NCBI GenBank assembly: GCA_964473025.1
Contig: CAYYMZ010000021.1
Coordinates: 1-13,265, forward strand
Length of the DNA: 13,265 nt
Direction: 5' to 3'
Source: CAYYMZ01 sp964473025
Lineage (GTDB): Bacteria > Patescibacteriota > UBA1384 > DTJR01
In this document: positions 5,581 to 11,759 of the stretch, piece by piece
Position numbering within the stretch: the stretch's first letter is position 1
How the letters are laid out: each line of letters opens with the position of its first letter
Program-made: the position numbers and the translations under genes
The notes under the pieces: model-generated
Database searches by the model: none
Told to the model about the DNA's origin: nothing
Seen by the model: the letters and a program-made list of their open reading frames with translations, nothing else

Positions 5581-6846
5581 ATGGATTTAACCCCAAAGCA
5601 ACAGGCAGTTGATTTAATCAAAGAGGCTAAGCATATTTTACTTGTCGGTCACAAAAATCCCGACGGTGATTCGCTTGGTTCTCTTTTGGCGTTAAAAATT
5701 GCTCTGGAGCGGTTGGACAAAAAAGTGACAGCCGCATCTGCCGACGAGGCGGGGAAGATTTTTTCATACCTACCCGAGATCGACCAGATAGTAAACAGCA
5801 TTCAGGTCAGCTCCGATTTTGTTATTTCCCTTGATTTAAAAAATGCGGATTTTGAAAAATTGGGTTACAAGCGCGACCGCGAAGAAAACCGACTCGAAAT
5901 TGTCGTGACGCCTAAATCGGGGGAATTTAAAGAAGAAGATGTTTTGCTAAAGCCCGGCGAGGCAAAATACGATCTGATTATTGTTTTGGACACTCCGAAC
6001 TTAGAACGGCTAGGGGCGCTTTCCCAACCAGCTGATTTATTTTACGAAACCACGGTTATTAATATCGATCATCATCCATCAAACGAGAAGTTCGGCAAAG
6101 TTAACTGGATTGAGCTCGTGGCGACTTCAACGTGCGAAATTTTGGTATCTTTACTTGAAGCCCTTTCGCAAAATTGTACATTAATTAACGAACCGGTGGC
6201 AACCGCTCTTCTGACGGGTTTAATCTACGATACTTCAAGCTTTCAAAATGTTAACACTACTCCGAAATCGCTTACAGTTGCGGCTCAATTAGTGGCGGCC
6301 GGAGCCCATCAACAGGAGATTGTCAAAAATCTCTATAAAACTAAGTCGCTCGAAACTCTGCGTCTCTGGGGGCTTATCCTATCTTCCGTTAAAGAAGATA
6401 AGATTCATCGGTTTATCTGGTCCTCAATCAATCGCGAGGAAATTGATCGCATTGGCGCAGACGAATCCGCGCTCTCCGGTGTTGTTGACGAGCTGTTAAA
6501 GTCGGCCAATGATGTTGATTTTGCAATGTTGCTCTCCGAGCGCGAGGGACAAGTGCACGGATCGCTTCGCTCAATCGCCAGGGGATTTGATGTCTCGCAA
6601 ATTGCCGGAATGTTTGGTGGCGGCGGACACGAAAGTGCCGCGGCATTTAGAATTGAGGGACAGCTTTCGGTTAAGGAGGATGAAGTTCTCTCCAAGATCC
6701 GCGACTTTCAAAATAAAATAACCGGTAGCGCGATTAAAGAAGAGGAAGCCCCGACTCCCGACTCTTCGATGCAAGACGTCGGGGAAAAACCTATCTTACA
6801 AAACGATAATGTGCCATCTGGCAAGCCGTTTGAAACAAAGTGGTAG
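5581..6846 (+). CDS. nrnA: NrnA-type DHH/DHHA1 phosphoesterase (nanoRNase / pAp phosphatase)
   Basis: NrnA-type enzymes degrade oligoribonucleotides of 2-5 bases, and many also hydrolyse pAp. The N-terminal DHH domain shows GHKNPDGDSLGS (residues 23-34), VLDTPNLERLG (135-145), the name-giving IDHHPSN (162-168) and GLIYDTSSF (213-221), supplying the metal-binding Asp/His set. The C-terminal DHHA1 domain has the substrate-binding GMFGGGGHESAAAF (343-356). At 421 residues it is about 100 longer than typical NrnA. About 50 extra residues (roughly 82-130) lie between the first two motifs, and an acidic, probably disordered tail follows residue 380. There is no Shine-Dalgarno before ATG 5581; the leader is A-rich. 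It lies between two ribosomal protein genes and upstream of rpsO-pnp, consistent with RNA turnover. Confidence 0.9.
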   Translation: MDLTPKQQAVDLIKEAKHILLVGHKNPDGDSLGSLLALKIALERLDKKVTAASADEAGKIFSYLPEIDQIVNSIQVSSDFVISLDLKNADFEKLGYKRDREENRLEIVVTPKSGEFKEEDVLLKPGEAKYDLIIVLDTPNLERLGALSQPADLFYETTVINIDHHPSNEKFGKVNWIELVATSTCEILVSLLEALSQNCTLINEPVATALLTGLIYDTSSFQNVNTTPKSLTVAAQLVAAGAHQQEIVKNLYKTKSLETLRLWGLILSSVKEDKIHRFIWSSINREEIDRIGADESALSGVVDELLKSANDVDFAMLLSEREGQVHGSLRSIARGFDVSQIAGMFGGGGHESAAAFRIEGQLSVKEDEVLSKIRDFQNKITGSAIKEEEAPTPDSSMQDVGEKPILQNDNVPSGKPFETKW

Positions 6847-6857
6847 TCGTTCGGGCA

Positions 6858-6985
6858 CATTTTGAAAAGCACAAAGCTCGAATGCCAAATGACAAATAAA
6901 GTTCAAAGCTCAAATACTAAAATATTTGACATTTTGGTTTTGGGTTTTAATTGACATTTTAATTTTGAAATTTAAATTTTTAAAT
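6858..6985. repeat. AT-rich intergenic repeat, inverted word pattern
   Basis: The left part contains CAAAGCTC, CCAAATGACAAAT and TTCAAAGCTCAAAT. The right part contains the complementary-type words TATTTGACATTTT and AATTGACATTTT. A perfect hairpin TCAAATA/TATTTGA (6910-6916/6923-6929) joins the halves. The same words occur at 11602-11715, so this is a dispersed element rather than random AT-rich DNA. The rest of the 260-base spacer up to rpsO shows no gene; a TATATA at about 7011 could be a -10 but its -35 is poor. Confidence 0.6.
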
Positions 6986-7106
6986 AAATTAGTTGTTTGA
7001 ATTAGGTCCGATATATAAGAAATACCAATAGATAGCGTCCGTATTGCAAATAATGTTTATTTATGGTAAAAAGTATAGAGTGGATAATAGATAATTAAGA
7101 TATAAA

Positions 7107-7517
7107 ATGGCAAAAGAAACAACAAAGAAAACCAAAAAAGTTGCAACCAAACCGGCAAAAGTTGCTGAGAAGAGGGTTGCAGAAAAAAAAGTTGCAAAAA
7201 AAACAGTAAAATCCGTCAAGGAAGCTAAAAAGGCGAAAGTTGAACAGCCGGCGGAAGCCAAGAAGGTTTTAAAAGCAACGAAAAAACCAAGAAAGCGGTC
7301 GCAAAAAGATACCGGTTCGACTGACTTTCAAATCAAAAATTTTTCCGAAAAAATTGAGCAACTGAGCCGACACCTTAAGGTTCATCAGCATGATTTCGAC
7401 TCCCGCCGCGGACTTTTGATCATGGTTGGTAAAAGACGCCGTCTTCTAAATTATTTAAAAAAAGCCGAACCAGAAAAATACGCAAAAGTTATCGCTGATT
7501 TAAAATTAAAAAGATAA
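7107..7517 (+). CDS. rpsO: 30S ribosomal protein S15 with lysine-rich N-terminal extension
   Basis: S15 binds the central domain of 16S rRNA early in 30S assembly. The core begins at about residue 68 with DTGSTDFQIKNFSEKIEQLSRHL and carries the family signature HQHDFDSRRGLLIMVGKRRRLLNYL (about 93-117). Total length is 136 against about 89 for most S15. The first helix before DTGS is not recognisable. In its place are about 67 residues, 24 of them lysine and the rest mainly Ala, Val, Thr and Glu, in KVAEK/KVAKK-like repeats that resemble histone H1 tails. ATG at 7107 has no Shine-Dalgarno; a later internal start is possible, but no Met occurs between residue 1 and the core. Linked to pnp as in many bacteria. 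Confidence 0.93.
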   Translation: MAKETTKKTKKVATKPAKVAEKRVAEKKVAKKTVKSVKEAKKAKVEQPAEAKKVLKATKKPRKRSQKDTGSTDFQIKNFSEKIEQLSRHLKVHQHDFDSRRGLLIMVGKRRRLLNYLKKAEPEKYAKVIADLKLKR

Positions 7518-7541
7518 AAAATAATTAATGTGAGTTTAGGG

Positions 7542-7577
7542 CAGAGAATTGGCGCATCTAATGTGCTTCAACCTCTG
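7542..7577 (+). promoter_or_regulatory. Hairpin in the pnp leader
   Basis: GCGCAT/ATGTGC (7552-7557/7561-7566, one G-U pair) is nested inside CAGAG/CTCTG (7542-7546/7573-7577). It lies between the rpsO stop and the pnp Shine-Dalgarno. In other bacteria the rpsO-pnp spacer carries a hairpin used in pnp autoregulation by RNase cleavage; a similar role here is inference. Confidence 0.45.
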
Positions 7578-7600
7578 AACTGAACTCCGGAAAGAGAGAT

Positions 7601-9742
7601 ATGAAAAGTGAAAAGGTGGAAGTTGAGATAGCCGGCCAAAAGCTGACGCTCACTTCTGGTGAGTTAGCGCCCCAAGCCGATGGTGCTGTTGTGGCGCGCA
7701 TGGGCGACACGATGGTTTTAGCCACTTGCGTTGTGGGCAAAGAGCCGTCAGAGCTAAATTATATGCCGCTCTCAGTTGATTACGAAGAGCGTTTTTATGC
7801 TTCGGGCAAAATTTCGGGCTCAAGATTTATTAAAAGAGAAGGCAGACCGTCTGAAGAAGCGGTTTTAACCGCCAGAATGGTGGATCGCCCAATCAGACCG
7901 TTGTTCCCCAAATATTTTCGCCATGATATCCAAATTGTGATTACGGTTTTGTCCTACGACAAAGAGTACGACCCCGATCTACTAGCAATTTGTGCCGCAT
8001 CGTCCGCCGTTTCCCAGTCAATGGCGCCATTTTCAGGCCCAATCGGCGCCGCCCGAGTCGGTTTAATTTCAGGTGAGCTAAAAATCAATCCGACCAAATC
8101 CGAAATGAAAGAAAGCGATCTTGACTTGATTGTTGTCGGAACGCGCGATCGCGTTTTAATGATTGAAACCGCTGCCAAACAAGTGCCTGAAGAAAAGATT
8201 TTGGAAGCAATCGAGCTCACACGCGAACCAATTGCAAAACTAGTTGACGCACAAAAACCGTTCTGGAAGGAAGATCGGCTTGCAGCCGAAGATCACACCG
8301 TTGAAATGCAGGATTCGGTCAAAGAACTCATCGGTTCAAGATTACATCAGCTTTTGTGTCGTGAAGAATCAGACGGCCGTGAAGAAGAAATCTCGGCCCT
8401 AAAAGAAGAAACCCTTGCCGCCTTTGAAGGCAAATTCAAACAAGCCGACCTGGAGGAGGTGTTCAATAAGTTTTTAGAAAAAGAAATAAGAAAAGCAATT
8501 TTGTCCGATGGTATCCGCCCAGATGGCAGAAAGTTAGATGATCTGCGCGAACTGACCTCCAAAGTTGGCGTATTGCCACGCACTCACGGCTCGGCATTAT
8601 TTGCCCGCGGTCAAACCCAGTCCTTAACCGTTGCCACGCTTGGTTCGCCAGGGTTGGAACAATTTATCGACACCATGGAAACCGAAGGCACCAAGCGCTT
8701 TATGCACTTCTATAATTTTCCACCATATTCAACTGGAGAAACAGGCCGCGTTGGCTCACCAAACCGCCGAGAAATCGGTCATGGTGCTTTGGCTGAAAAA
8801 GCCCTTGTTCCGGTTGTGCCGGACCGCGAAAAATTTCCTTACACCGTTCGCCTTGTTTCCGAAATTCTCTCCTCAAACGGTTCTTCTTCAATGGCCGCCG
8901 TAACTGGTTCGACTTTGGCCTTGATGGATGCGGGTGTGCCGATTAGTGCACCTGTTGCTGGAATTGCGATGGGACTTATAACCTGTAAAAAGGACTCAAC
9001 CGAAGCCAAAATTGATGGCTTGGGACAAGACGATAAATATAAATTCGCCGTTTTGACCGATCTTCAGGGACTCGAAGATTTCGGCGGTGATATGGACTTC
9101 AAAATTGCGGGCACTAGAGAAGGCATTACCGCGATTCAGCTTGATACCAAAATTGACGGTTTATCTCTCGAGATAATTAAAGATACGTTCACTAAAGCCA
9201 AAGTGGCCCGCGACAAGATCCTAGATGTCGTGGAAAAAACCATTGCTACTCCACGCGAGAAGCTTTCCGAATATGCCCCGCGCATTATAACGGTTAAAAT
9301 TAATCCCGCCAAAATTGGCGAATTAATCGGTCCCGGTGGTAAAAATATTCAGGGGATTATTACCGAGTGTGGTGGAAAAGACGTTGTTTCAATCGATATC
9401 GAAGATGACGGCACGGTTTTGATAGGATCCGCCGACTCCGAAGTGGCCGCCAAGGCGGAAGCGATGGTCAAAGGGCAAACCACCGAAGCCGAAGTGGGCA
9501 AGATCTACGAAGGCGAAGTCGTTAATATTCAAAAAGACAGAATGTCGGGCAAAGAAATCGGCGCTATTGTCGAAATTCTACCCGGCAAAACAGGCATGGT
9601 TCACATTTCCGAAATTTCTCCTGAAAGAATCGAAAAAGTAACCGACAAAGTCAAAGTAGGGGACAAGGTTAAGGTCAAAGTCATGTCTGTCGACCCAGAA
9701 CGCGGAAGAACCGCACTCTCGATAAAGCATGCTGGGGAATAG
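7601..9742 (+). CDS. pnp: Polyribonucleotide nucleotidyltransferase (PNPase)
   Basis: PNPase is a trimeric 3'-5' exoribonuclease that phosphorolyses RNA to nucleoside diphosphates. The 713-residue protein has the complete domain order. RNase PH domain 1 comes first, with RFYASGKISGSRFIKREGRPSE and RMVDRPIRPLFP. An alpha-helical linker follows (about 230-290). RNase PH domain 2 carries the phosphate-binding EILSSNGSSSMA and the catalytic EDFGGDMDFKIAGT. A KH domain has KIGELIGPGGKNIQ (about 568-581), and a C-terminal S1 domain runs from GKIYEGEVV to ALSIKH. The start ATG 7601 is preceded by GGAAAGAGAG. It is the second gene of the rpsO-pnp pair. Nothing appears truncated or substituted at the active site. 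Confidence 0.97.
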   Translation: MKSEKVEVEIAGQKLTLTSGELAPQADGAVVARMGDTMVLATCVVGKEPSELNYMPLSVDYEERFYASGKISGSRFIKREGRPSEEAVLTARMVDRPIRPLFPKYFRHDIQIVITVLSYDKEYDPDLLAICAASSAVSQSMAPFSGPIGAARVGLISGELKINPTKSEMKESDLDLIVVGTRDRVLMIETAAKQVPEEKILEAIELTREPIAKLVDAQKPFWKEDRLAAEDHTVEMQDSVKELIGSRLHQLLCREESDGREEEISALKEETLAAFEGKFKQADLEEVFNKFLEKEIRKAILSDGIRPDGRKLDDLRELTSKVGVLPRTHGSALFARGQTQSLTVATLGSPGLEQFIDTMETEGTKRFMHFYNFPPYSTGETGRVGSPNRREIGHGALAEKALVPVVPDREKFPYTVRLVSEILSSNGSSSMAAVTGSTLALMDAGVPISAPVAGIAMGLITCKKDSTEAKIDGLGQDDKYKFAVLTDLQGLEDFGGDMDFKIAGTREGITAIQLDTKIDGLSLEIIKDTFTKAKVARDKILDVVEKTIATPREKLSEYAPRIITVKINPAKIGELIGPGGKNIQGIITECGGKDVVSIDIEDDGTVLIGSADSEVAAKAEAMVKGQTTEAEVGKIYEGEVVNIQKDRMSGKEIGAIVEILPGKTGMVHISEISPERIEKVTDKVKVGDKVKVKVMSVDPERGRTALSIKHAGE

Positions 9743-9942
9743 AACTTAAAAAAGCTTTTGCGCTTCAGCGGAAGCGCCCTAGATGTTAAGGACAGAGGGC
9801 TCAGTGTTGCGATGGCCGTCCTCTATCCTTAACAATCCAACTCTGGGCCGACGCTCAAAAGTACGATTTTTATTATCTCATGAGCACTCCCTCGACATGT
9901 TTGCGAGGAACTCATCTAGATTAAGAAAAATCGTCTTTTGTT
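9743..9942 (+). ncRNA. Candidate structured RNA region C downstream of pnp
   Basis: The sequence right after the pnp stop folds by eye into successive helices. CTTTTG/CAAAAG (9755-9760/9856-9861) could close a domain. Inside it GCGCTT/AAGCGC (9760-9765/9772-9777, sharing one base with the closing stem) and a long stem GTTAAGGA + AGAGG / CCTCT + TCCTTAAC (9785-9798/9820-9833, one C-A mismatch) occur. A second arm has ACGATTTTT/AAAAATCGT (9863-9871/9926-9934), ATGAG/CTCAT (9880-9884/9911-9915) and CCTCG/CGAGG (9890-9894/9904-9908), followed by CTTTTGTT, which could end transcription. It may be the processed 3' UTR of pnp or a separate RNA; no known family was recognised. Confidence 0.45.
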
Positions 9943-9958
9943 AATGGAAAATTTTTAT

Positions 9959-9986
9959 CGCTTTTCATACAATATAATGAAAAGCG
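9959..9986. promoter_or_regulatory. 10-bp inverted repeat with TATAAT across loop and right arm
   Basis: CGCTTTTCAT and ATGAAAAGCG are perfectly complementary around the loop ACAATATA. A perfect TATAAT (9973-9978) spans the loop and the start of the right arm, but no matching -35 was found at normal distance. It may be an operator-like palindrome or a weak terminator (GATGATTTTT follows). The remaining bases up to 10006 show nothing else. Confidence 0.4.
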
Positions 9987-10006
9987 GATGATTTTTAAAC
10001 TACAGA

Positions 10007-10035
10007 TTGACTTTTGTTGATGATTTTAGTATTAT
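10007..10035 (+). promoter_or_regulatory. Promoter of the small-gene pair
   Basis: TTGACT (10007-10012), exact 17-base spacer, TATTAT (10030-10035). Both boxes match consensus at five of six positions. It predicts a start near 10042 and a 60-base leader. Confidence 0.72.
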
Positions 10036-10042
10036 TACGAGA

Positions 10043-10075
10043 TTTGCCATGGGACTCCTTTGAGGAGTCAGCAAA
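10043..10075 (+). promoter_or_regulatory. Leader hairpin before the zinc-ribbon gene
   Basis: GACTCC/GGAGTC (10053-10058/10064-10069, five-base loop) is nested in TTTGC/GCAAA (10043-10047/10071-10075). It begins about where the transcript should start and ends 15 bases before the Shine-Dalgarno, so it may stabilise or regulate the mRNA. Confidence 0.5.
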
Positions 10076-10103
10076 CGCTGTTTGACGATAAGGAGATGAA
10101 GTC

Positions 10104-10385
10104 ATGAAAGGTAAGCTGTGGCTGATGAAAGTCAGGTTCGAGCTGTTCGTCAAGGGCATTGCCGGGTGGATCTACAACCATCTTGACGGCACGCCCAAAC
10201 CTCTCCGCGCTTGCGTTGTTGTGACCTGCAGCAAATGCCGTCAACCTCTCGATATCATTGAGGGGCCACATGGCGTTGTGTTTCAGTGTCTTGAGTGTCG
10301 TCGCCTGGTCGGAGAGCCAATCATTCGGGTCGTATCTGTCGCCGAAGCCAAGGCACATCACCATCCTGCCTACGTCCTGATGTAG
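10104..10385 (+). CDS. Small zinc-ribbon-like orphan protein, 93 residues
   Basis: The family is not recognised. The protein is basic at the N-terminus (MKGKLWLMKVRFELFVKG). It has two CxxC knuckles, CSKC (42-45) and CLEC (62-65), separated by 16 residues, a spacing compatible with a zinc ribbon or treble clef that would bind one zinc ion. An extra Cys37 precedes them. The C-terminus holds a short HHH at 85-87. AAGGAG at 10090-10095 lies eight bases before the ATG, and a good promoter is upstream. A longer open frame exists on the opposite strand (10068-10574), but promoter, Shine-Dalgarno, leader hairpin and terminator all favour the plus strand. GC-rich codon use differs from pnp and udg. 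Zinc ribbons of this size often bind nucleic acid or proteins, but the function is unknown. Confidence 0.65.
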   Translation: MKGKLWLMKVRFELFVKGIAGWIYNHLDGTPKPLRACVVVTCSKCRQPLDIIEGPHGVVFQCLECRRLVGEPIIRVVSVAEAKAHHHPAYVLM

Positions 10386-10411
10386 TCTGAACGCCCAAAG
10401 GAGGCGAGGCG

Positions 10412-10656
10412 ATGAAAACCGACCTCTTTCTCTTGCTAACGAAGAAGGGGAAAACTGGACCTTGGCTGAGCTGGCTGCGCTAAGACGGGAGTTCAAGGTT
10501 TCCGAGGACCCATACGGCGCCCAGATGATTGCCATCAAGGTTAGCGAGGTGGATAACCTCGGGCCCTCCGGCATCCAAGCAGCCCTTGGTCACATCATTC
10601 TGGTTCGAGCACAGACGATGCAGCGTCAGTTCCTGCCTTTTGACGTACCAGGGTAG
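10412..10656 (+). pseudogene. Small orphan gene, apparently frameshifted near 10447-10454
   Basis: GGAGG at 10400-10404 and ATG at 10412 mark a clear translation start. That frame yields only 23 residues (MKTDLFLLLTKKGKTG...) and stops. The neighbouring frame is open from 10381 to the TAG at 10656 and has no ATG; from about 10451 it reads like a real protein (ENWTLAELAALRREFKV and onward). Third-position GC is high in the ATG frame before about 10447 and high in the other frame afterwards. One missing A in the run GGGGAAAAC would join them into about 81 residues starting MKTDLFLLLTKKGKNWTLAE. The run is not a canonical slippery heptamer, so a mutation or sequence error is more likely than programmed slippage. 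TTG at 10462 is an alternative start. Product unknown. Confidence 0.55.
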
Positions 10657-10677
10657 TACGGTGATTTACCTACAACG

Positions 10678-10712
10678 GGGGCTCCAGAGTACACGGAGCC
10701 CCTTAATATTTT
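10678..10712 (+). terminator. Strong intrinsic terminator of the small-gene pair
   Basis: GGGGCTCC (10678-10685) pairs perfectly with GGAGCCCC (10695-10702) around a nine-base loop, followed by TTAATATTTTT. It lies 21 bases after the TAG at 10656 and confirms plus-strand transcription. Confidence 0.88.
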
Positions 10713-10734
10713 TAAACAACTTTTTTAAAATGAA

Positions 10735-10971
10735 TAAAGCGTCAATTTTTCACTCAAGGCGAAAATAATATTTGAGCCGATATAAATAAAGCGAGAATTA
10801 TTTCGGGGCAGTGAGTAGCGCTGCACACTTGACAGGGAGAGACCTCACTGGGAAGAAAAAATTTGAGCATTCCTTGAAGCGAGCAGGGTAGTGGGGTTCG
10901 CAAGGGGTAGGAGGGGCGCTTCAAGAGTAGGCCTTCCTACCCCTTGCATTAATCAACCCGCTTGGCGGGTT
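10735..10971 (+). ncRNA. Candidate structured RNA region B with predicted pseudoknot
   Basis: Gene-free region between the terminator and the udg promoter. It opens with the element shared with region A (10757-10779, hairpin GGC...GCC with tandem G-A mismatch). Next comes CAGTGAG/CTCACTG around a 28-base loop (about 10820-10860). Then CTTGAAGCG (10873-10881) is complementary to CGCTTCAAG (10917-10925), while the bases between and after form a 16-bp helix 10900-10915/10932-10947 with one G-U pair. The two helices interlock as an H-type pseudoknot. A final perfect hairpin AACCCGC/GCGGGTT (10955-10961/10965-10971) is not followed by a T-tract. Plus-strand orientation is assumed; I found no clear promoter of its own and no match to tmRNA, RNase P or SRP RNA. 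Confidence 0.5.
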
Positions 10972-10980
10972 AAATTCACT

Positions 10981-11015
10981 TGTGTCTTGACACAACCTCC
11001 CGTATTTGCTATACT
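10981..11015 (+). promoter_or_regulatory. Promoter of the uracil-DNA glycosylase gene with overlapping dyad
   Basis: Consensus TTGACA (10987-10992), a 17-base spacer and TATACT (11010-11015). The perfect inverted repeat TGTGTC-TT-GACACA (10981-10994) covers the -35 box and could be an operator. Confidence 0.8.
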
Positions 11016-11049
11016 TAATCTAAAGAATATAGTTCTCTAGGGTTTAAAT

Positions 11050-11634
11050 TTGGAAAACGCGGACAGTTTAGAGATTATTTTTGACGAAGTAAAGAACTGC
11101 ACAAAGTGCCCACTTTATAAATTTGCCAAAAATCCTGTTCCGGGTGCAGGATCCGCCAAGGCCGAAATAATGTTTATCGGCGAAGGTCCTGGAGAAAAGG
11201 AAGACGAGCAGGGTTTGCCTTTTGTCGGCTCGTCCGGCAAGCTGTTAGATGAAATGCTCGCTTCGATTGATTTGAAAAGAGAAGATGTTTATATCGCCAA
11301 CGTGGTTAAGCACAGACCTCCCGGAAACCGCGACCCGAAACCAGATGAAGTTTCTGCCTGCTGGCCATATTTAGAGCGCCAGATAAAAGCTTTAAAACCA
11401 AAATTAATTGTTTGCCTGGGCCGCCATTCACTGGCGAGATTCCTCCCCGATATGGGGGCGATATCTCAAGTTCATGGCCGCGCTTTTAAGAAAGGTGATC
11501 AGGCCTATATGGCTTTATATCATCCGGCGGTCGGTCTTTATAACGGAGGAATGAGAAAAACTCTGTTTGACGATTTTAAAAAAGTAATTATCGCATTAAA
11601 AAAGCTCAAAGCTCAAAATCCAAATGTCAATTGA
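11050..11634 (+). CDS. udg: Uracil-DNA glycosylase, family 4 (iron-sulfur type)
   Basis: Removes uracil from DNA and starts base-excision repair. The 194-residue protein shows CTKCPLYKFAKNPVPGAG, with the first two cluster cysteines (Cys17 and Cys20). The catalytic-pocket motif GEGPGEKEDEQGLPFVGSSG follows (about residues 45-64). Next come NVVKHRPPGNRDP and the second cysteine pair in SACWPYLERQ...LIVCLG (16 residues apart). Motif YHPAVGL contains the conserved His. All four cysteines of the family 4 [4Fe-4S] cluster are present. The start is TTG at 11050, shortly after AGGG, and agrees with the family N-terminus. The last ten codons (KLKAQNPNVN) and the stop lie in the repeat-like CAAAGCTCAAA sequence that continues downstream, so the C-terminus appears to be repeat-derived. 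Confidence 0.93.
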   Translation: MENADSLEIIFDEVKNCTKCPLYKFAKNPVPGAGSAKAEIMFIGEGPGEKEDEQGLPFVGSSGKLLDEMLASIDLKREDVYIANVVKHRPPGNRDPKPDEVSACWPYLERQIKALKPKLIVCLGRHSLARFLPDMGAISQVHGRAFKKGDQAYMALYHPAVGLYNGGMRKTLFDDFKKVIIALKKLKAQNPNVN

Positions 11635-11715
11635 AGCTCAAAGCTCAAAAAACCAATATTTGGCATTAAGTCATTTGACATTTAATTGTCATTTAGGCTT
11701 TGTCATTTGAACTTA
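11602..11715. repeat. AT-rich intergenic repeat overlapping the 3' end of udg
   Basis: Left words are AAGCTCAAAGCTCAAAATCCAA (split by one short unit) and ATGTCAATTGAAGCTCAAAGC. Right words are ATTTGGCATT, CATTTGACATTTAATTGTC and GGCTTTGTCATTTGAAC, largely complementary in type to the left. CAAAGCTCAAA is shared with the spacer at 6858-6985. It also supplies TTGTCA (11700-11705), usable as a -35 for the next gene. Confidence 0.6.
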
Positions 11716-11728
11716 ATAAAAATATTTA
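11700..11728 (+). promoter_or_regulatory. Possible promoter for RNase J gene
   Basis: TTGTCA (11700-11705), a 17-base spacer and TATTTA (11723-11728). The -35 lies inside the repeat-like sequence. Moderate match only. Confidence 0.4.
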
Positions 11729-11759
11729 CTCTCTAACCATAAGAAAGGATTAACAGTAT

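Noticed and set aside
6858..6985. CRISPR array or MITE
   Set aside because: The words are irregularly spaced and degenerate, with no fixed repeat-spacer period, no defined ends and no target-site duplication seen.
10068..10574. A 168-codon open frame on the minus strand, longer than the plus-strand genes there
   Set aside because: The plus strand has a good promoter, leader hairpin, two Shine-Dalgarno sequences and a strong terminator. The minus-strand product looks like a low-complexity antisense translation of GC-rich coding DNA.
10771..10790. GAGCCGATAT in region B resembles a stretch of E. coli 6S RNA
   Set aside because: Only about ten bases match, region A lacks the match after GAGCCG, and the overall fold (pseudoknot, several arms) is unlike the single long rod of 6S RNA.
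10873..10971. tmRNA, because of pseudoknot and a GGTTCG word
   Set aside because: No tRNA-like acceptor/T-arm consensus and no tag-peptide frame ending in a typical ALAA-like sequence were found.
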